Assembly: GCF_003711515.1 (NCBI RefSeq)
Contig: NW_021167081.1
Location: 3,342,483 to 3,406,482 of the forward strand
Length of the DNA stretch: 64,000 nt
Source of the DNA: Sodiomyces alkalinus F11
Lineage: Eukaryota; Ascomycota; Sordariomycetes; Glomerellales; Plectosphaerellaceae
Direction: 5' to 3'
Part shown: positions 22,560 to 34,988 of the stretch, piece by piece
How the letters are laid out: the number at the start of each line of letters is the position of its first letter
Position numbering within the stretch: position 1 is the stretch's first letter
The notes under the pieces: generated by a model
Seen by the model: the letters and a program-made list of their open reading frames with translations, nothing else
Databases searched by the model: none
Told to the model about the DNA's origin: nothing
Made by a program: the position numbers and the translations under genes

Positions 22560-24540
22560 CGGGATCTAGGCCCCTAGTAACCCCTCTACCTACTACTATA
22601 GTCCCGTATAGGGGTTATTAGTAGGTGCTCTCTCTAGTCTATCGCCTCCCTAGGCTAAGGCCGACTCCGGCTCCGGCTAGGCGCTAGCTTATCTTAACTA
22701 TATCTATATCGTCGAAGGCTTTTTTACCTATATTTACGATTATATAGATAGTAGTATTCTATTATCCCGGGTCCTTTTAGGGGTCCTAGGTTAGTAGGAT
22801 AGGGTCCTAGTCGAGTCGACTTTTATTTTAACTCTGTTCTCGGTGTCCCCGCTATTATTGGTATTAGTATTATTCCCGGCGTTAAAGGTAGTTACTCTAT
22901 CCCCGGTAGCGCCGGTAACGGGGTTATTAGGCTCTACGCTCTTAGCTAGTAGTTCTGGGTTCTATAGTTTTGTATAGAGGGCTATACCCTTTACTAGGAT
23001 CTTACTAAGCTCGGCCTTTATAGGAGGAGTAATCTGACCTTTTACCCTGCTTAGTCTCGCCGGGTATTTAGTATTATCCGCGGCGTAGGGTCCGTAGTAG
23101 TTAATATATCGTACTTTATAGGTATAGTCCGTCGATAAGGAGCTATATACCTTATAACGCGCTTTGCCATTATAAGTATATTAGGGGTAATATCCCTAGC
23201 ACTTATCGTACTAGGCTATAACCCGTTTAGTATCTTGGGGCTTTGCTAGTATAAACGTCTCGAATAGCCTAAACCGTTTTGTCAGTGCTATTTAAAATAA
23301 GATGTGCTAGCTAGATAGGCCTTTGTCGTTATTCGGGTAGCCGAGCTTCGAGAAACGGACTAGTTTTAGCCCCGTTCGTTTTAGGGCTTCTTCTTTAATA
23401 GTAGACTCTATAACCTCTTCGTTATCGATAAAATCGATAACCTTATAGACTATAAAGATCTACTAAGTCTCCGCCCCTTACATATAAAGAGCTCCTATAG
23501 CGGCCCGGACTTTTTCTCTGGCTTCTAGGATCTTTATCCTAGCCTAGAAATTCCTTAGCTATATCGCCGCTCCGGTACGGGTTCGCTCTACCTCGGTAAT
23601 ATCTTACTTATCGACTTTACCGGTCTTAAGCACCGCGCGTCGGATAATTATTGTAGCCTCTTATCGCTCTAGCTATAGAATCGTCTTAGCTAGGAACCTG
23701 AGGAAGACCCTGTTATCTTTCTTCTTTAGGGGGTTAGCCCCTTATAGCCGCTATTCCGGTAGCCTAGTAGGCTAGGCGTTATTCTTCGTCTTCCCCTGCT
23801 TCCCTATAATAGTCTAATCCTATTATTAGGGGGGTTAAGTTTATCTTCCTATAGTCTACGAGGCCTTTAGCGGTCTTATAGGCTTCGGGGCTATACTAGG
23901 CGGTAAGGGCTAGGAGTCTCTGCCTCCCGGCGCCCTAATAGGGTTCGAGCCGGCTACGAGGACCGGAACCCTTAACTTAATTAGGCCGATAAATTTATTA
24001 CCGAGTTAGCCCGCGAGAGTGGCGTTAGCTCTAGGCGTCTCCCGTGCTTTAGATATACCTTATTCGACCGCCTAGATCAGGATATCGATAGCGTAGGCTT
24101 TCTGCTATAGGGATTAAACGAGGTTCTTTATAGTCTATTATACTTACTTTCGAGCTTTTACGGTAAAGGATTTAGCGTTATTCTTCGTGGCTAGTCCTAA
24201 CACGTTCGTCGTTAAAGTAATGCCCTAGTTCTAGGCTTCGGTCTAGTTTAAAGCTCTATTAGTTATCGGGGGAGTCGCTTAGGCCTTCTTCCGTTAAGGC
24301 ATTATAGGTCCGAGAAGAGTTTTCTAGGGGTTGTATTGGGGGGTAGGTAGTATATAGTAGTCCTTCTAAGGCTGCTATAGGATTACGCCTAACGCCCGCC
24401 TAGCTATACCTAGTGCCGCTAGATAGACCGGGGGGTTAGCTATCCAATAATACCCTTCGCGCCGATTTTAGGCGTATTACGGCGGATTGCCCCGAGCCCG
24501 AAGGTTAGGGTAATTCCTAAAAGTAGGGTGCGTATTAAGG
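22560..24540 (-). pseudogene. LINE-A ORF1 relic (zinc-knuckle RNA-binding protein)
   Basis: Minus-strand frame upstream of the LINE-A pol. Around 23050-23260 it reads YDKCQGYYPQYTYNGKARY, then DYTYKVRYINYYGPYAADNTKYPAR, which corresponds to the paired CCHC knuckles of Tad/I-clade ORF1 proteins (C-x2-C-x-GH..., H-x-C-x2-C-x-G-x-H-x-A-x-C) with most Cys/His turned to Tyr by RIP. An acidic, Lys/Ala-rich stretch precedes it (toward 24500). ORF1 proteins coat the LINE RNA. The 5' end near 24540-24620 is only weakly RIP-mutated and its boundary is uncertain. Confidence 0.72.
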
Positions 24541-25469
24541 TTTTAGGTGGTATGCCACCACCCACACTAATACAAGTGGGGCTGCTAGCGTGAGATGTAG
24601 GAAGGATGTTTACGTTTAGGTATTACTATATAGTCTACTATTAGCGCGCCTTCGCCCGCCACGATCGCTAAGCGCCCCTACTAGGGTTATATATTATCGC
24701 CTCTAGCTAAAGGTATATTCGCCCGCTCTAGTTTTAAGGTGCTATATACCTAAGCTGCTAAAAGCTTCGAGGCTAGTCTAAATATCCTATCCTAGTTAAT
24801 ATAGTTTAAAAAGTTTACCTATAGGTATTAGACATTTAGCGAGATTAAATAATACTTTCCCGCCATTATACTACCACTTCCCGTCGCTATCTAGGCGGCC
24901 GTATTTCTTAATAAATATATAGTTAACCACGATATATAAAACGCCGCTAAGCTAGGTTTACTTATTAGTTTCTAGTATATAAGTAAGCGAATATACCTCG
25001 CTAAGCTAGATATACTCGGCTCGCTAAAGGATGATAAGCGCGAACACTTAGCTAAATAGTACGCAGATACTATAGACCTAGCTAAAGTGCTTATTCGGCC
25101 ATAACGGTAGTCTCGTAGTATTATAAGTCTTACGGTAAGAAAGGAGTCGTGGTTTCCTGCAAGATCTCCTAGCAGGTAGTAGAGGAATAGAAGAGTAATC
25201 TTACGGAGGACGAAATAGCTATTATCCTTAAGCCCGAGGTCTCGCGTTAGGGACTTCCGGATACTAACTCGTAACTACTAGAGATTACTAAGATCTAAGC
25301 GCCCGGGGTTAAATAGCCGAGGCGAATCCGCGATCGCCTTTTAGGATATTATAAGTTATTTATAATTTAAGACACGGTTTAGGCAGTGGGTTTCGGATAT
25401 ATTAGTTTAGTATAAAGGTTTAGGATTAGGCTCGGGTACGCCTAATAGGAAATAATCGGTTACTTTCTT
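24541..25469. other. Unrecognised RIP-mutated stretch
   Basis: About 24541-24615 keeps CpA/TpG (GGTGGTATGCCACCACCC, a small inverted repeat). From 24850 to 25330 a plus-strand frame with only TAG/TAA stops can be followed in part (LDILGSLKDDKREHLAK, LIRP), but I cannot name it. It may be a further broken element between LINE-A and LINE-C. Confidence 0.35.
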
Positions 25470-25632
25470 TATTTTTGTTCCTCCTTAGCGCTCGCCGTTT
25501 ACTCCTTATTACTACCTAGCGATTTACTTCCCCAATTTATACCTGATTATACAGAGTTATAGTTAGCGTAGAACTACCTTAAGCACCCGATTTCGACACG
25601 CCTATTAACCACGGGCGCGTAATAAGAGTAAA

Positions 25633-27430
25633 ATGGATAAAACCACCGAGATAGAGATTATAGCTACCGATTATTATAGCGCTACCGTAATACCGGCGCT
25701 ACGGTATAGCCGGAAGAGTTATAGGATAGCGTTATCCCGACCTCGACTATACAGAATTTATAATGGACCCACTTTTCGTAACCCGAACGCCCCCCCCCCC
25801 CGGCCGAGGCAGGATATAGCGCGGAACAGATATATGACCGAAAGGGGACTACTACGCCCCCCGGAACTAAGAGTAGCTAAGATTAAGGTAAATATTTGGG
25901 CCTTACTAGCTGATAGGAATACGATTAAATAGGTCGTGGAGCTAGTAAAGTAACTAATTATAATATATAGCACCCATAATAACGTCGGCACACTACCATT
26001 AATATATCTATATATATCCGTCCGCTATCTTATCTAAGAGGAACTCCGAAAAATAATAAGTAATATAAAAAGAGACCTAGGCTAATATTATAGCCTAAGC
26101 ACCCGCGGCGGCGCCGCCTCGGGACCCCGCCCCCCCTAAAGTAATCCTTACTAGGTATTACCGGGAACTAATAGTCCGTTAAGGAACCCCCCCCGAAGAC
26201 TAGCCCCTTAGAGCCAGGACCCTAAAGAAAATTATTTAAGCTATAAACGCTATAACTACCCGATATAACGCTATAACGGTATAGAAGCTACTTAGCGGAG
26301 ATATCTATTTTACCTTTACTAAAGGGGTATAATAGTAGACTACCTATAAGCAATAATAGGTTAAAAAGGCCTTTAGCAAAGGAGCTACCCTAGCCGCACG
26401 AACCTACCCTACGCTTACTAAGGCTATCCCCCGGGAGGTCCATAACGCCTTATCCGAGGAGGACCTATTAGTATCCCTATAAGATATAAACCCCGAGGCT
26501 AAAATCCTCTAAGTATAATAGCGAGTACCCCGCCGTGGTACTAGTAGGCTAGCGCTTCTCCTTATCGCATCGGCTTTACTAGTAGGGGTAGTAAGCCTTA
26601 TCCGGAATATCCTCCTCTTCGAATGGGGTAGCTATATCTCCGAACTATATAACCCTAACCTTAGTCCCTAAGGTGCTATAAGTGTCTATACTTCGGCAAT
26701 AAGGCTAACGGCTACCTTATAATAAAAAGGGTATACCGTTATTACGCTCAGTCCAAATCGACGTACTTATAGGGCTTAGGATACTATAATGCTATAATAC
26801 CTAGCCGCTCCTACTGCTATACCGCCTATACAGGAGACTATAATACCTTAAACGACTTATTATCGTATAGGCACACGGACCACAATATAGTCTATAGGGG
26901 ATCTAGGGGGGATCCACGCTATATCTAAGGGCTTCGGATATCGGGGACCTTAGGTATCAGGATATAATAGGGGCGGATACCGGAAAAGACCGGATAGGAT
27001 CTAAATAACTTAGTACCTATAATAGAGTCTTTACTACCTAAATTAAGGGTATAAGAGACTCTCCTAGATATAACTTAATATAATAGAAACACACGAGATT
27101 TCTGCTCTACTAAGTTAATTATCTAAATACCTTTTAACGTGCGATACTTATACCGAGTATTAAGGAAGGAGGCTAAGAAGACTCGCGAAGGGTATAGGTA
27201 TTAAGCTAGGGACTTTAATATTACCCGCTAAACCGAAATAGTATACTTATAGTAGCTATAGATCTTTCCCCCGATTATTATTACCTAGGACTAGGACCGG
27301 CCCCTCTATAGGGGCCGTGGACGCCCCCCGAAAAGGACTGAAGAATAGGAGGGCTCCTTAATACCGGGCCTAATAAGCGGCTATATAGTCCCTCGCGGGG
27401 CTAGTAAGCTACTGTAGTAGGAGCTATAAA
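25633..27430 (+). pseudogene. LINE-C ORF1 relic, split by a solo LTR
   Basis: ATG at 25633 opens a 99-codon stretch (MDKTTEIEIIATDYYSATV...) before the first stop at 25930; the frame then continues with TAG/TAA stops. A zinc-knuckle block reads RCYKCLYFGNKANGYL near 26665-26715, followed by further Cys/Tyr pairs up to the LTR at 26861. After the LTR it resumes as KEAKKTREGYRYQARDFNIT-like sequence (Q = TAG/TAA positions) to about 27430. The 5' half is duplicated at 63573-64000. A 12-C run at 25790-25801 sits inside the frame, so a frameshift or sequencing uncertainty is possible there. Confidence 0.75.
26861..27146 (+). repeat. Solo Copia LTR (286 bp) with CTTAT target duplication
   Basis: Begins TATCGTATAGGCACACGGAC and ends AACGTGCGATA, matching the Copia LTR at 5659-5946 (ancestral TGTCGCATAGG...GCGACA). 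It is flanked on both sides by CTTAT (26856-26860 and 27147-27151), a perfect 5-bp duplication. The interrupted LINE-C ORF1 frame rejoins when the LTR and one CTTAT are removed. A solo LTR arises when the two LTRs of a full element recombine. Confidence 0.93.
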
Positions 27431-27459
27431 GCTAGAACTAGACCCCGGTTATACCGGGT

Positions 27460-28578
27460 ATATTATCTTAACGCCCCCCCCCCTTATTAATTAATAAGAA
27501 TCTATATCCTTTTATAGAATATAGAGAGGAGTTAGGCATAGCGGGAGCTCCCGCTTCGGTGCCGCGCCGAGTATAATATAATAGTAATGTATGAATCCGG
27601 CCTTAACCCTTTTACGAAAAGCCCTGCCTACCCCTCCTAAGGGGTATACCGACTAATCTAAGAAGGAGGCCGCGCCCTACTATATATCTATAAGAGATAC
27701 CCGCTATATGCGTGGATATAGCGGGCCTACTATAATACCTACACAGTTACCTTTAGGACCGGAGATAACGCCCTTATAATCTAGTTAATCTACTTAGAGA
27801 ACTATTAGTTAGCTAGGATCACCTAGTATACGCCCCTATAAGATATATTCGATATAGTACCGCTATAGGGCCGCTATATCCTTATAGGGGATTTTAACCT
27901 ATACTACCCCTTATAGTTATAGCCACCGCGATATTACCCCTAAGCTAATACCCTGCTTACCTTTACGACCCGGTAGACCTTAGACCTAGTAACCCCCCCC
28001 GGAACCACCATATAATCCTACCCGGGCTAGTATACTAGCACTATCGACCTTATATAGGTAACGTAAAGACTCTGCTATATTTTCGGCGGCCTCGATAAGA
28101 CTATTATCGGGTCGGACTACTACTTATAAACGGCCTAAATCCATATAGAGATAAACACCGCGCCGAATACCGCGATACTACTACCGCGGGACCTAGGCGG
28201 GCCCTATTAGGTCTAGAAGGATTTTAACCCCTTATAGGTCCCCTAGCTCGCCGCTACGTAACTATAGCATACCGGCCACTTTATAATACTAGGAGATATC
28301 GACTTAGTACTAAATATCTAATTAAGGACCTTATAACCCTAGCCAATAAGGCCGTACGGCGCCGCCACGGGGGCACCCCGGGACTCTTATCTACCCCTTA
28401 ATAGAACACGGAGCTAACCGCTTTTAGCTAGGAGGTAAGACGCCTCCACCATAGATATATATCTAGGAAGTCCCGGAACCGATAGGACGAGTTCTAGGAA
28501 GCGGAGAGGCGTCGCAATAAAGCCGTTATAGTAGCGAAGCGGATATACTAGCAGCATCTACTATACAAGACTAGGAAA
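27460..28578 (+). pseudogene. LINE-C ORF2 relic, endonuclease part
   Basis: Endonuclease/exonuclease/phosphatase-type domain on the plus strand: LIGDFNLYYPL near 27882-27915 (family GDFNxHH), STIDLI near 28040, and GSDYYL near 28112-28130 (family SDHxPI, His turned to Tyr). The frame stops at 28578, where LINE-D is inserted, and continues at 34999 with KNDNLF-type sequence leading into reverse transcriptase. TAG/TAA stops throughout. Confidence 0.82.
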
Positions 28579-28738
28579 TATCCTTCTTACCACTTATATA
28601 GGGGGACCTACGTTTTACCCGTAAACGCCCTAAACCACTCGAAACCTATATTAATCGATAGCTCTTTTCAAGTTCTATACGGCTATTTATAGCCCTGTAT
28701 CGCGTAGGCGCTCATTTAGGCGTATTATAAGTGCGAAA

Positions 28739-30403
28739 ATGCCTGCAAATCGGCCTACGGCTCCCCCGCGTGCAGGGGAAAAGTCTGACGTGGCCCGTGC
28801 GCCCACGCTGACAAAGCAGCAGGCCCAGCCACGTAGAGCCGCACGCCCGACGTCTACCTAACCACAACGCCATAAACAATAACCCACTAGCCATAACGCT
28901 AGCTATAATAATACCTCTAAGGCCCCTACCCCTAAGGCCCCTATAACTATAGAGGGCCTAGGGGAGGTGGATATAGGTAATACCTCTGAAAATACAGAGG
29001 ACTTAACCCTTACTACGCCTCTAAACTCGAAAAGGTATCTTAGCCCTTCTATACTAACGCATAGACGTTTTTCTAGGACCAGAATCGAATCCCCCTCGGA
29101 CTCGGAAGCCGAAGGCGCTTTCGAAACGCCCTTTAGGGCCCCTCCTGCTAAAAAACCGAGCCTTTTAGACTCTAAATAGGCTAAAAAGACGCCTGGAACA
29201 GCTAAGGCCCCTAGAGAAACCTCGACTAAGGCCTAGAAGTCATCTAGTTCGGCTAGTAAGGCCTAGGCTAAGGAACTACTCTAACAGGCTCTCTAGCTGC
29301 TTTTATAGGCCTATACCATCGACCCTGCCCCCTAGATTAACGCCTTATTAGTAGGGCTTAAATCTAGTATCGACGGCGTACTAGAAGCCTCTTAGCCCCC
29401 TACTCTCGAATAGAAGGTCGACGAGCTAGCTTAGGCAGTTCGTAGGCTTATAAAATCGCCTAAACCCCTTTATAGCGAGGCTTTAAAGGGGAAAAAAGGC
29501 CCTATAGCACCCTAGGCCCCTATTTCAGGGGCCCTAGCACCTTTAGCCCCGACTCCGCCGGCACCCCTCCTAATAGACCCTAAAAAAGTCCCTAAGGTTA
29601 TTCTATAGCCTATAACAGGGGCAGCGATTGCTAGGGAAAACTTCGACCCCCTCGCGCTTCGGAATAAGCTTAATAAGGCCCTAAAATTCCCTGTAGTTAT
29701 GGCTATTAGCCGATCGACTAACGGGAACCTTGTTTTAACCCCGGGGCCAAAATACAGCGTTTAATAGCTCCTAGAATCGAAGAATCAGTGGTTTAAAGAG
29801 CTAAACCTCCCTCTTTAGCCCCCCTAGCCTATAGGCGACTAGTTTAAGCTTGTTATTAAATAGTTGCCTTCTATAGCCTTTAGGGCTAGGGGTAGCGATA
29901 CCCCTTTACCCGACCCTTGTAAGCCGCCGTAAAAGGCCCTAAACAGAAGCCTATAACAGGGCCTAGGTCTACAGGACCTAGCCACCAAAACCGGCACCTT
30001 TAATCCTATTAGGGTAGTAGGGAAGCCTTAGTAGCTAGGGGCTCTAAACGCATTTTATGGTAGAGTGCTTATTTCTATACCCTCCACTGAAGAATAGAAG
30101 TACTGCCTAAAACAGGGGCTCTATAGAGCCGGCTAGCGGCTAAAGGTCTATATATATATGACTATAACCCCTAGAACCTAGTGCTTTAACTACTGGAAAT
30201 TCGGGTATACCCAGGGGACCTATAAAGGCCTATGTACCTGCCCTATCTATACCGTTAAAGGCTACAGGGAGGAATACCACTACTATAACGAATGTGAAGA
30301 ATACGGAGACTACGAGTATAAGATCTATAATTGCTATAACTGCGAGGGAGATTCCCCCCTCTTTAGTAGGAACTACGAGGTCTTTTGAGCTATAAAACCC
30401 TAA
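28739..30403 (+). pseudogene. LINE-D ORF1 relic (CCHC zinc-knuckle protein)
   Basis: Starts at ATG 28739 (MPANRPTAPPRAGEKSDV), a segment rich in Ala, Pro, Gln and Arg that is hardly RIP-mutated. An open piece follows at 28967-29176 (GLGEVDIGNTSENTEDLTL nearby). Toward the C-terminus, YWKFGYTQGTYKGLCTCPIY near 30188-30250 and NYEVF near 30380 match the triple-knuckle block of I-clade ORF1 proteins (CWKFGHTQGTC pattern), with Cys/His often Tyr. The second copy has ACG instead of this ATG, which supports 28739 as the ancestral start. Role: RNA-binding partner of the LINE RNA. Confidence 0.8.
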
Positions 30404-30408
30404 CTTCT

Positions 30409-33400
30409 ATGGATAAAGGGCCATTTAGTTCGAAAGATAATCGGTTTATTTAAAATAACGTCGATAAATAGGCCCCGGCGTAAAAGGATATCCTAGAATA
30501 GGCTTTAGAGGCTTTAGCTGCTATAGTCTTTATTTAGGAATTACCCTGCGTTTTGATACTAGAAGAGTGGTTTATTCGGAACCACCCTGTTTTCTATACC
30601 GTTAAACCTATATCCTAAAAAGCCCAGTTTTTCCCTATAAAGCCTAGGGTCCTTACTTATATAAGAAAGGGCTCTAATAACGACTTTTTATGCCGCGACG
30701 ACCCTCTAGACGATATAGACGCGTAGATTATAGAGGTGTATTATCTATAGACCTTCTATAGTCTATACGTTTATAATTAGATAGAATAGGACCCCGAATT
30801 AATAGGCCAAGGGCGGCCCCTTAGCCTTTTCCCTTCCACCTCTTCCACTTCTTCTTCTTCTTTTCCCTCTTTTTCAGGCCCTAGAAGCCGGCCCTAGGCC
30901 GAGGATCGAGTGCTTTAGGGCCTATAGGTCGCTAAGCCTACCCTTATTATAGGAGACTTTAATAGAAACCACTAGTAGTGGAACGGAGCTGTTACTAACT
31001 AGGCTTTGATTAAGGCCTAAATGTTATGGGTTGACCCCGATATAAGGATCTGGCTATACTTCGGATCTTCCTGACTACGCGCTTAGTTAACGGACCTATA
31101 TCGCTAAGTCATCGCTACCTTATAGCTAGCCTAGCGTCATAGACTTTTCTCCTTTTTCCTTTTTCCTTAGTTCTAGATAATCTATTATTACAACCTTACT
31201 TAGTGCCACGACCTATAACTAGTCGTTTATACTAGGCTTTAGTAGACTAGTTAGATAGCCTCGGAGCTACGTATTTAGTGGATTCTAAAGAAGTTAATCT
31301 AAACGGGGGGACCTTTTTGAGGTCTAATCTTCGTTAAGAGTCGGTTATAAACCTAGCCTTGTACACGCCCGGCTTTAATCGTCTCCGCTTCGATAAGTGG
31401 GAATATATCGAAAATACTACCTTTTTACACCGCGCTATCCTCCTTTCGGCTATAGGTTTAGGCCCTAAAGGTCTTATAAATCGGTCCCTCCCGCCTGCTT
31501 ATAACTATAAGCTAGTAGATTAGGACCTTTTTGCCCGGACCTTATACAGGCTAGAACCCAGCCACGACCAGCACCTTTAATAGGCTATTAACGCCTTGGA
31601 CTGGGATTCTTTAGGCTGCTACCTTTCGGATACTATTATCCTAGCGCTTAAGGCTTTAGTGCCTGAGTTAGGGGTAGTAGAGCGTTCTAAGCCGTTGTGG
31701 ACTAAAGAGCTAAAAGCCCTGCGAAAATTAGCTAGCAGGGCCTTTAGGGCTTTTCGAAAAGAGTAAAGGGTGCCTTAGCTACCTAAGCGTCCTTAAAATT
31801 CTCCTGGAAAGAAGCTCGAAACGTTTACTATCGGGTAGTTAAGATAGTAAAAAACGACTATTAGGAGACCTTCCTAGCCTACGCCGAAGGCCCCGAGACT
31901 TTTAAGGCCTATAACTATACGAAGAGCGGCCTTAACGCGAAAGTCCTACCGATTTGAACGCGTACTAAGTAGAAGGCCTACGCCTTCGAAGATAAATGTA
32001 ACGCCCTACTTTAGACCCTTTTTCTAGCACCCTCTACTACCGCTACCGACGCCCCCGAAGCCCCTGTATTTATAGGCCTTTCTGGAGGCCTAGACCCCTC
32101 TTACCCCTTTAACGGTCCCTAGAGCCCGACTAGATTACGTAGTAAGGGCCTTAGAAGACCGTGGCAGTGGCCTAGTCTATAGGCTATAGAGCTATAACGC
32201 GCTATTTTAGGAGCCTCTAAAGGGAAGGCCCCTGGACCTGATAGAATGGGCCAAAAACCCATCTAATAGGCCTATAAGGCTATTCTCGGGTCCTTTTTAT
32301 AGGCCTACTTAGCACTCTTTTCCGTAGGGTATTACCTTACCTGCTAGAAATAAGCCCTCGGGGTTATTCTACCGAAGCCAGGGAAGAAGGACTACTTAGA
32401 TCCTAAGTCTTATAGGGTTATAGCCCTTCTAAACTGCCTAGGTAAAGTACTCGAACAGGTTATAGCTGCTAGGCTTAGTTTTATAGCTAATACCCGCGAC
32501 GACCCTCTATACCCTAGTCAAATAGGAGATAGAAAATAACGCTCTGCTATCGATATAGCTCTTCTTCTCCTCTACTATATCGAAGAATAGCGTAAATCAC
32601 GCTAAAGTCCTATGATTTCTACGTTATTTTTAGATATTAAAGGAGCCTTCGATCACGTCGCCTGTCCTAAGCTACTTAGGACCCTTTAAGACCTCTAATT
32701 ACGCCCGAACCTAGTTAAATATGTAGCGTCTTTTACAGAAAACAGGCGTATCGAACTAGCCTTCGAGGGGCAGGTCCAGCAGCCTACCCCCCTAAATATA
32801 GGGGTTCTATAAGGCTCTTCGGTTTCCCCTATCCTATTCCTAATTTATATTAGGAAGGTTATAGCCGGGCCGGATTTTCGGGGGCTTCAGCTATCTTATA
32901 TAGACGCTTTTCAGCTATCTATAGCGTCTACGTCGACTAGGAAGAACTATAAAACCCTAGAAAAAGCCATAGCCTCCCTTTTCGACGTAGCAAAAGTAAA
33001 CTAAGTCCTTTTCGACCACCGAAAAACAGAGCTTATTCACTTCCATCGAAGATTCTCTATAGAGGACACTCCGGTCATTATAGGGGGGTACTTAGTTAAA
33101 CCCGCGCTAGGAGCTATTAGGTGGCTAGCGGTCTATTTCGATCCTAAACTATCCTTTAAACCCCACGTCGAAAAACGCCTTAACTTAGCTTTAGGGGGCC
33201 TAGACAGGCTATATAGGCTAGCTAGCTCGTAAAGAGGCCTTGCCTTTAAGGCTCTACGGTAACTATATATAGCCTATATAGGCTCCCTACCTGACTTTGG
33301 CTCGGAGGTCTGGTAGGATCCTAAATCACCGAAAACACACCTAGTAGACCGCCTAGAACGCCTATAGTACGGCGCTTTAGTCCGGGCCCTAGGAGCCTTT

Positions 33401-34640
33401 AGGCGGGCCCCTTTACGGCCTGTAGAACTCGAAGTAGTAGTCCCCCCGGTAGCGGTTAGGTTAACTAGGTCAAATAGGCTATATGTTTTTAGGACCTTAA
33501 AATTCCTACCGAATCACCCTATTAAACGCTAGCTCCTAGCTAGTATTTAAAGGCAGCCGGGGGATAAAAACCTCAACCCCGCCCTCCTTTAGAACCTATA
33601 GCCTACTATATAGCTATATAGGCTAGGCCTAGAAATAGTGGCTTTAGTAGGTTAGTCTTAGGATATCGAGGGTCCTTCGGCTAGGTAGGAGGTCCCCTAG
33701 GCTTCGGAACCTATAGCGGACCTAAGACCCTTTTTCCCCCTTAAAGACCGACCTAAAGCAGGTACTAGCCCTGGCCCCGAAAACCTCGATTAGAAAATAG
33801 CGTACCTCGAAGCCCTCGCTAAAATATAATATAACCTAGGCGAATAGGCCGCTATTTTCTATACCGACAGCTCCTTAGGCTATCCTATTAGACCCCCTAT
33901 AGGACCCTCGCAGGCTGCAGCTACTATAATATAGTGGACTAGTACCGGAAGGCCCTATAAAGCTATCGGTTTTAACCTTGGGCCCGCTGCCAAAGTCGCG
34001 GACGCTAAATTATACGCTATTCTTTAGGCCCTCTACGCTGCCCTAGAGTAGATACCTAGGCCCCTAGAGTGCTATATCTTTAGTGATTCATAAACGGCTA
34101 TTTAGAAGCTGTAGCGCACCTTATAGTGGGCTATAGAAGCTAAAGACCTTATTTCACGCCTTAAATAACTAGGCACTTCGGTTTGTATATAGTAGTGCCC
34201 CTCCCACGTAGGGATAGAAGGGAACCAACTAGCGGATAAAGTGGCTAAAGGGGCGTAAACCCCGAAAAAGCTACTAAATCCGTTAGATTAGTTATCCTTA
34301 GCTACCTAAAACGCCGGGTAAATAAAGCCCTTATTTAAGACTAGAAGACCCTGTGGAATAACGAAAAGGACGCGGAAAAAAGAGGTAAATCGGTTCGGTT
34401 AGGCCGCCTATATAGGCGCTTAGTCCGCGATAAGCTTCGTTTCTCCCGAAAACCACTACTAATATAAGGCCCTAGGTGGGTAAAATCGGCTTTTACATAG
34501 TTAAAAACCAGCTTCGGTTACCTAAAAACCCACTAAAAAAGGGCCCAAAACTGCGCTAACAACCGTTATTCCTGTTCCTGCTCCCCTATACAGGATACAG
34601 TTTACCGTATTCTTTTCTGCCCTTTTTATAAAAACGAACG
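30409..34640 (+). pseudogene. LINE-D ORF2 relic: endonuclease, reverse transcriptase, RNase H
   Basis: ATG at 30409. Endonuclease: IIGDFNRNH near 30945-30972, then interrupted by a solo LTR (31022-31231). Reverse transcriptase: SYRVIALLNCLGKVLE near 32408-32456, STLFLDIKGAFDHVACPKLL near 32618-32678, a GSSVSPILFLIYIRKV block near 32815-32865, and SYIDAFQLSIAS near 32894-32930, where YxDD reads YIDA. RNase H: FYTDSSLGYP near 33856, CYIFSD near 34072, and HVGIEGNQLADKVAKGA near 34205-34255. Gln/Trp-to-stop changes run throughout. An I/Tad-type architecture with C-terminal RNase H. Confidence 0.88.
31022..31231 (+). repeat. Solo Gypsy-A-family LTR (210 bp) inside LINE-D
   Basis: Begins TGTTATGGGTTGACCCCGAT and ends AGTCGTTTATA; about 90% like 46911-47124 by eye. 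Flanks are CTAAA (31017-31021) and CTAGG (31232-31236), a 5-bp duplication with RIP-type G-to-A differences. The uninterrupted LINE-D copy reads AAGGTCTAGGCCTTCGTAG at the same place (about 62380), giving the empty site. Confidence 0.87.
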
Positions 34641-34971
34641 AAAAGCCCTGCGGGGAGCTCTAGCAGGCCTTCCGCTATCTCTACGACCATTATTTAGTAC
34701 TAAAAGAGGGATATAGGCCTTATAGGCCTATCTTTTAGCTACTAAAATAGCCTCGCCGGAGTAGTATAGGGCGTAAACCTCGAATCCTGCGGTCTAGTTG
34801 TATTGCTTTGATTTTTTACCTATTAGGTTTATTAGGCAGATTATTACGAAGGATTTCCATTATTTATTCCTGCTACGCTTTATTTTACTATATTTAGCTC
34901 CTGTTAGTCTAAAGCCCTTAGGGCGATAGGCGCCGCGCTATAGCTTTCGGGCTGTATACATATAATGAATC

Positions 34972-34988
34972 AAAAAAAAAAAAAAAAA
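34972..34988 (+). repeat. Poly(A) tail of LINE-D
   Basis: Seventeen A residues after ATAATGAATC, followed directly by the right target duplication. Marks the true 3' end of LINE-D. Confidence 0.92.

Larger units (their letters stand above)
28579..34988 (+). mobile_element. LINE-D, near full-length (6.4 kb), nested in LINE-C
   Basis: Carries 5' UTR, ORF1, ORF2 (endonuclease, reverse transcriptase, RNase H) and an A17 tail ending at 34988. The target GACTAGGAAA occurs at 28569-28578 and again at 34989-34998, directly after the tail; with flanking A's the duplication may be 12 bp. LINE-C coding sequence rejoins across it. A second, 3'-truncated LINE-D lies at 57950-63349 and defines the 5' end at about 28590. 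A solo Gypsy LTR interrupts ORF2 at 31022-31231. Confidence 0.9.

Noticed and set aside
25758..25991. A 77-aa minus-strand frame.
   Set aside because: Antisense to LINE-C ORF1 and not conserved in the second copy's context.
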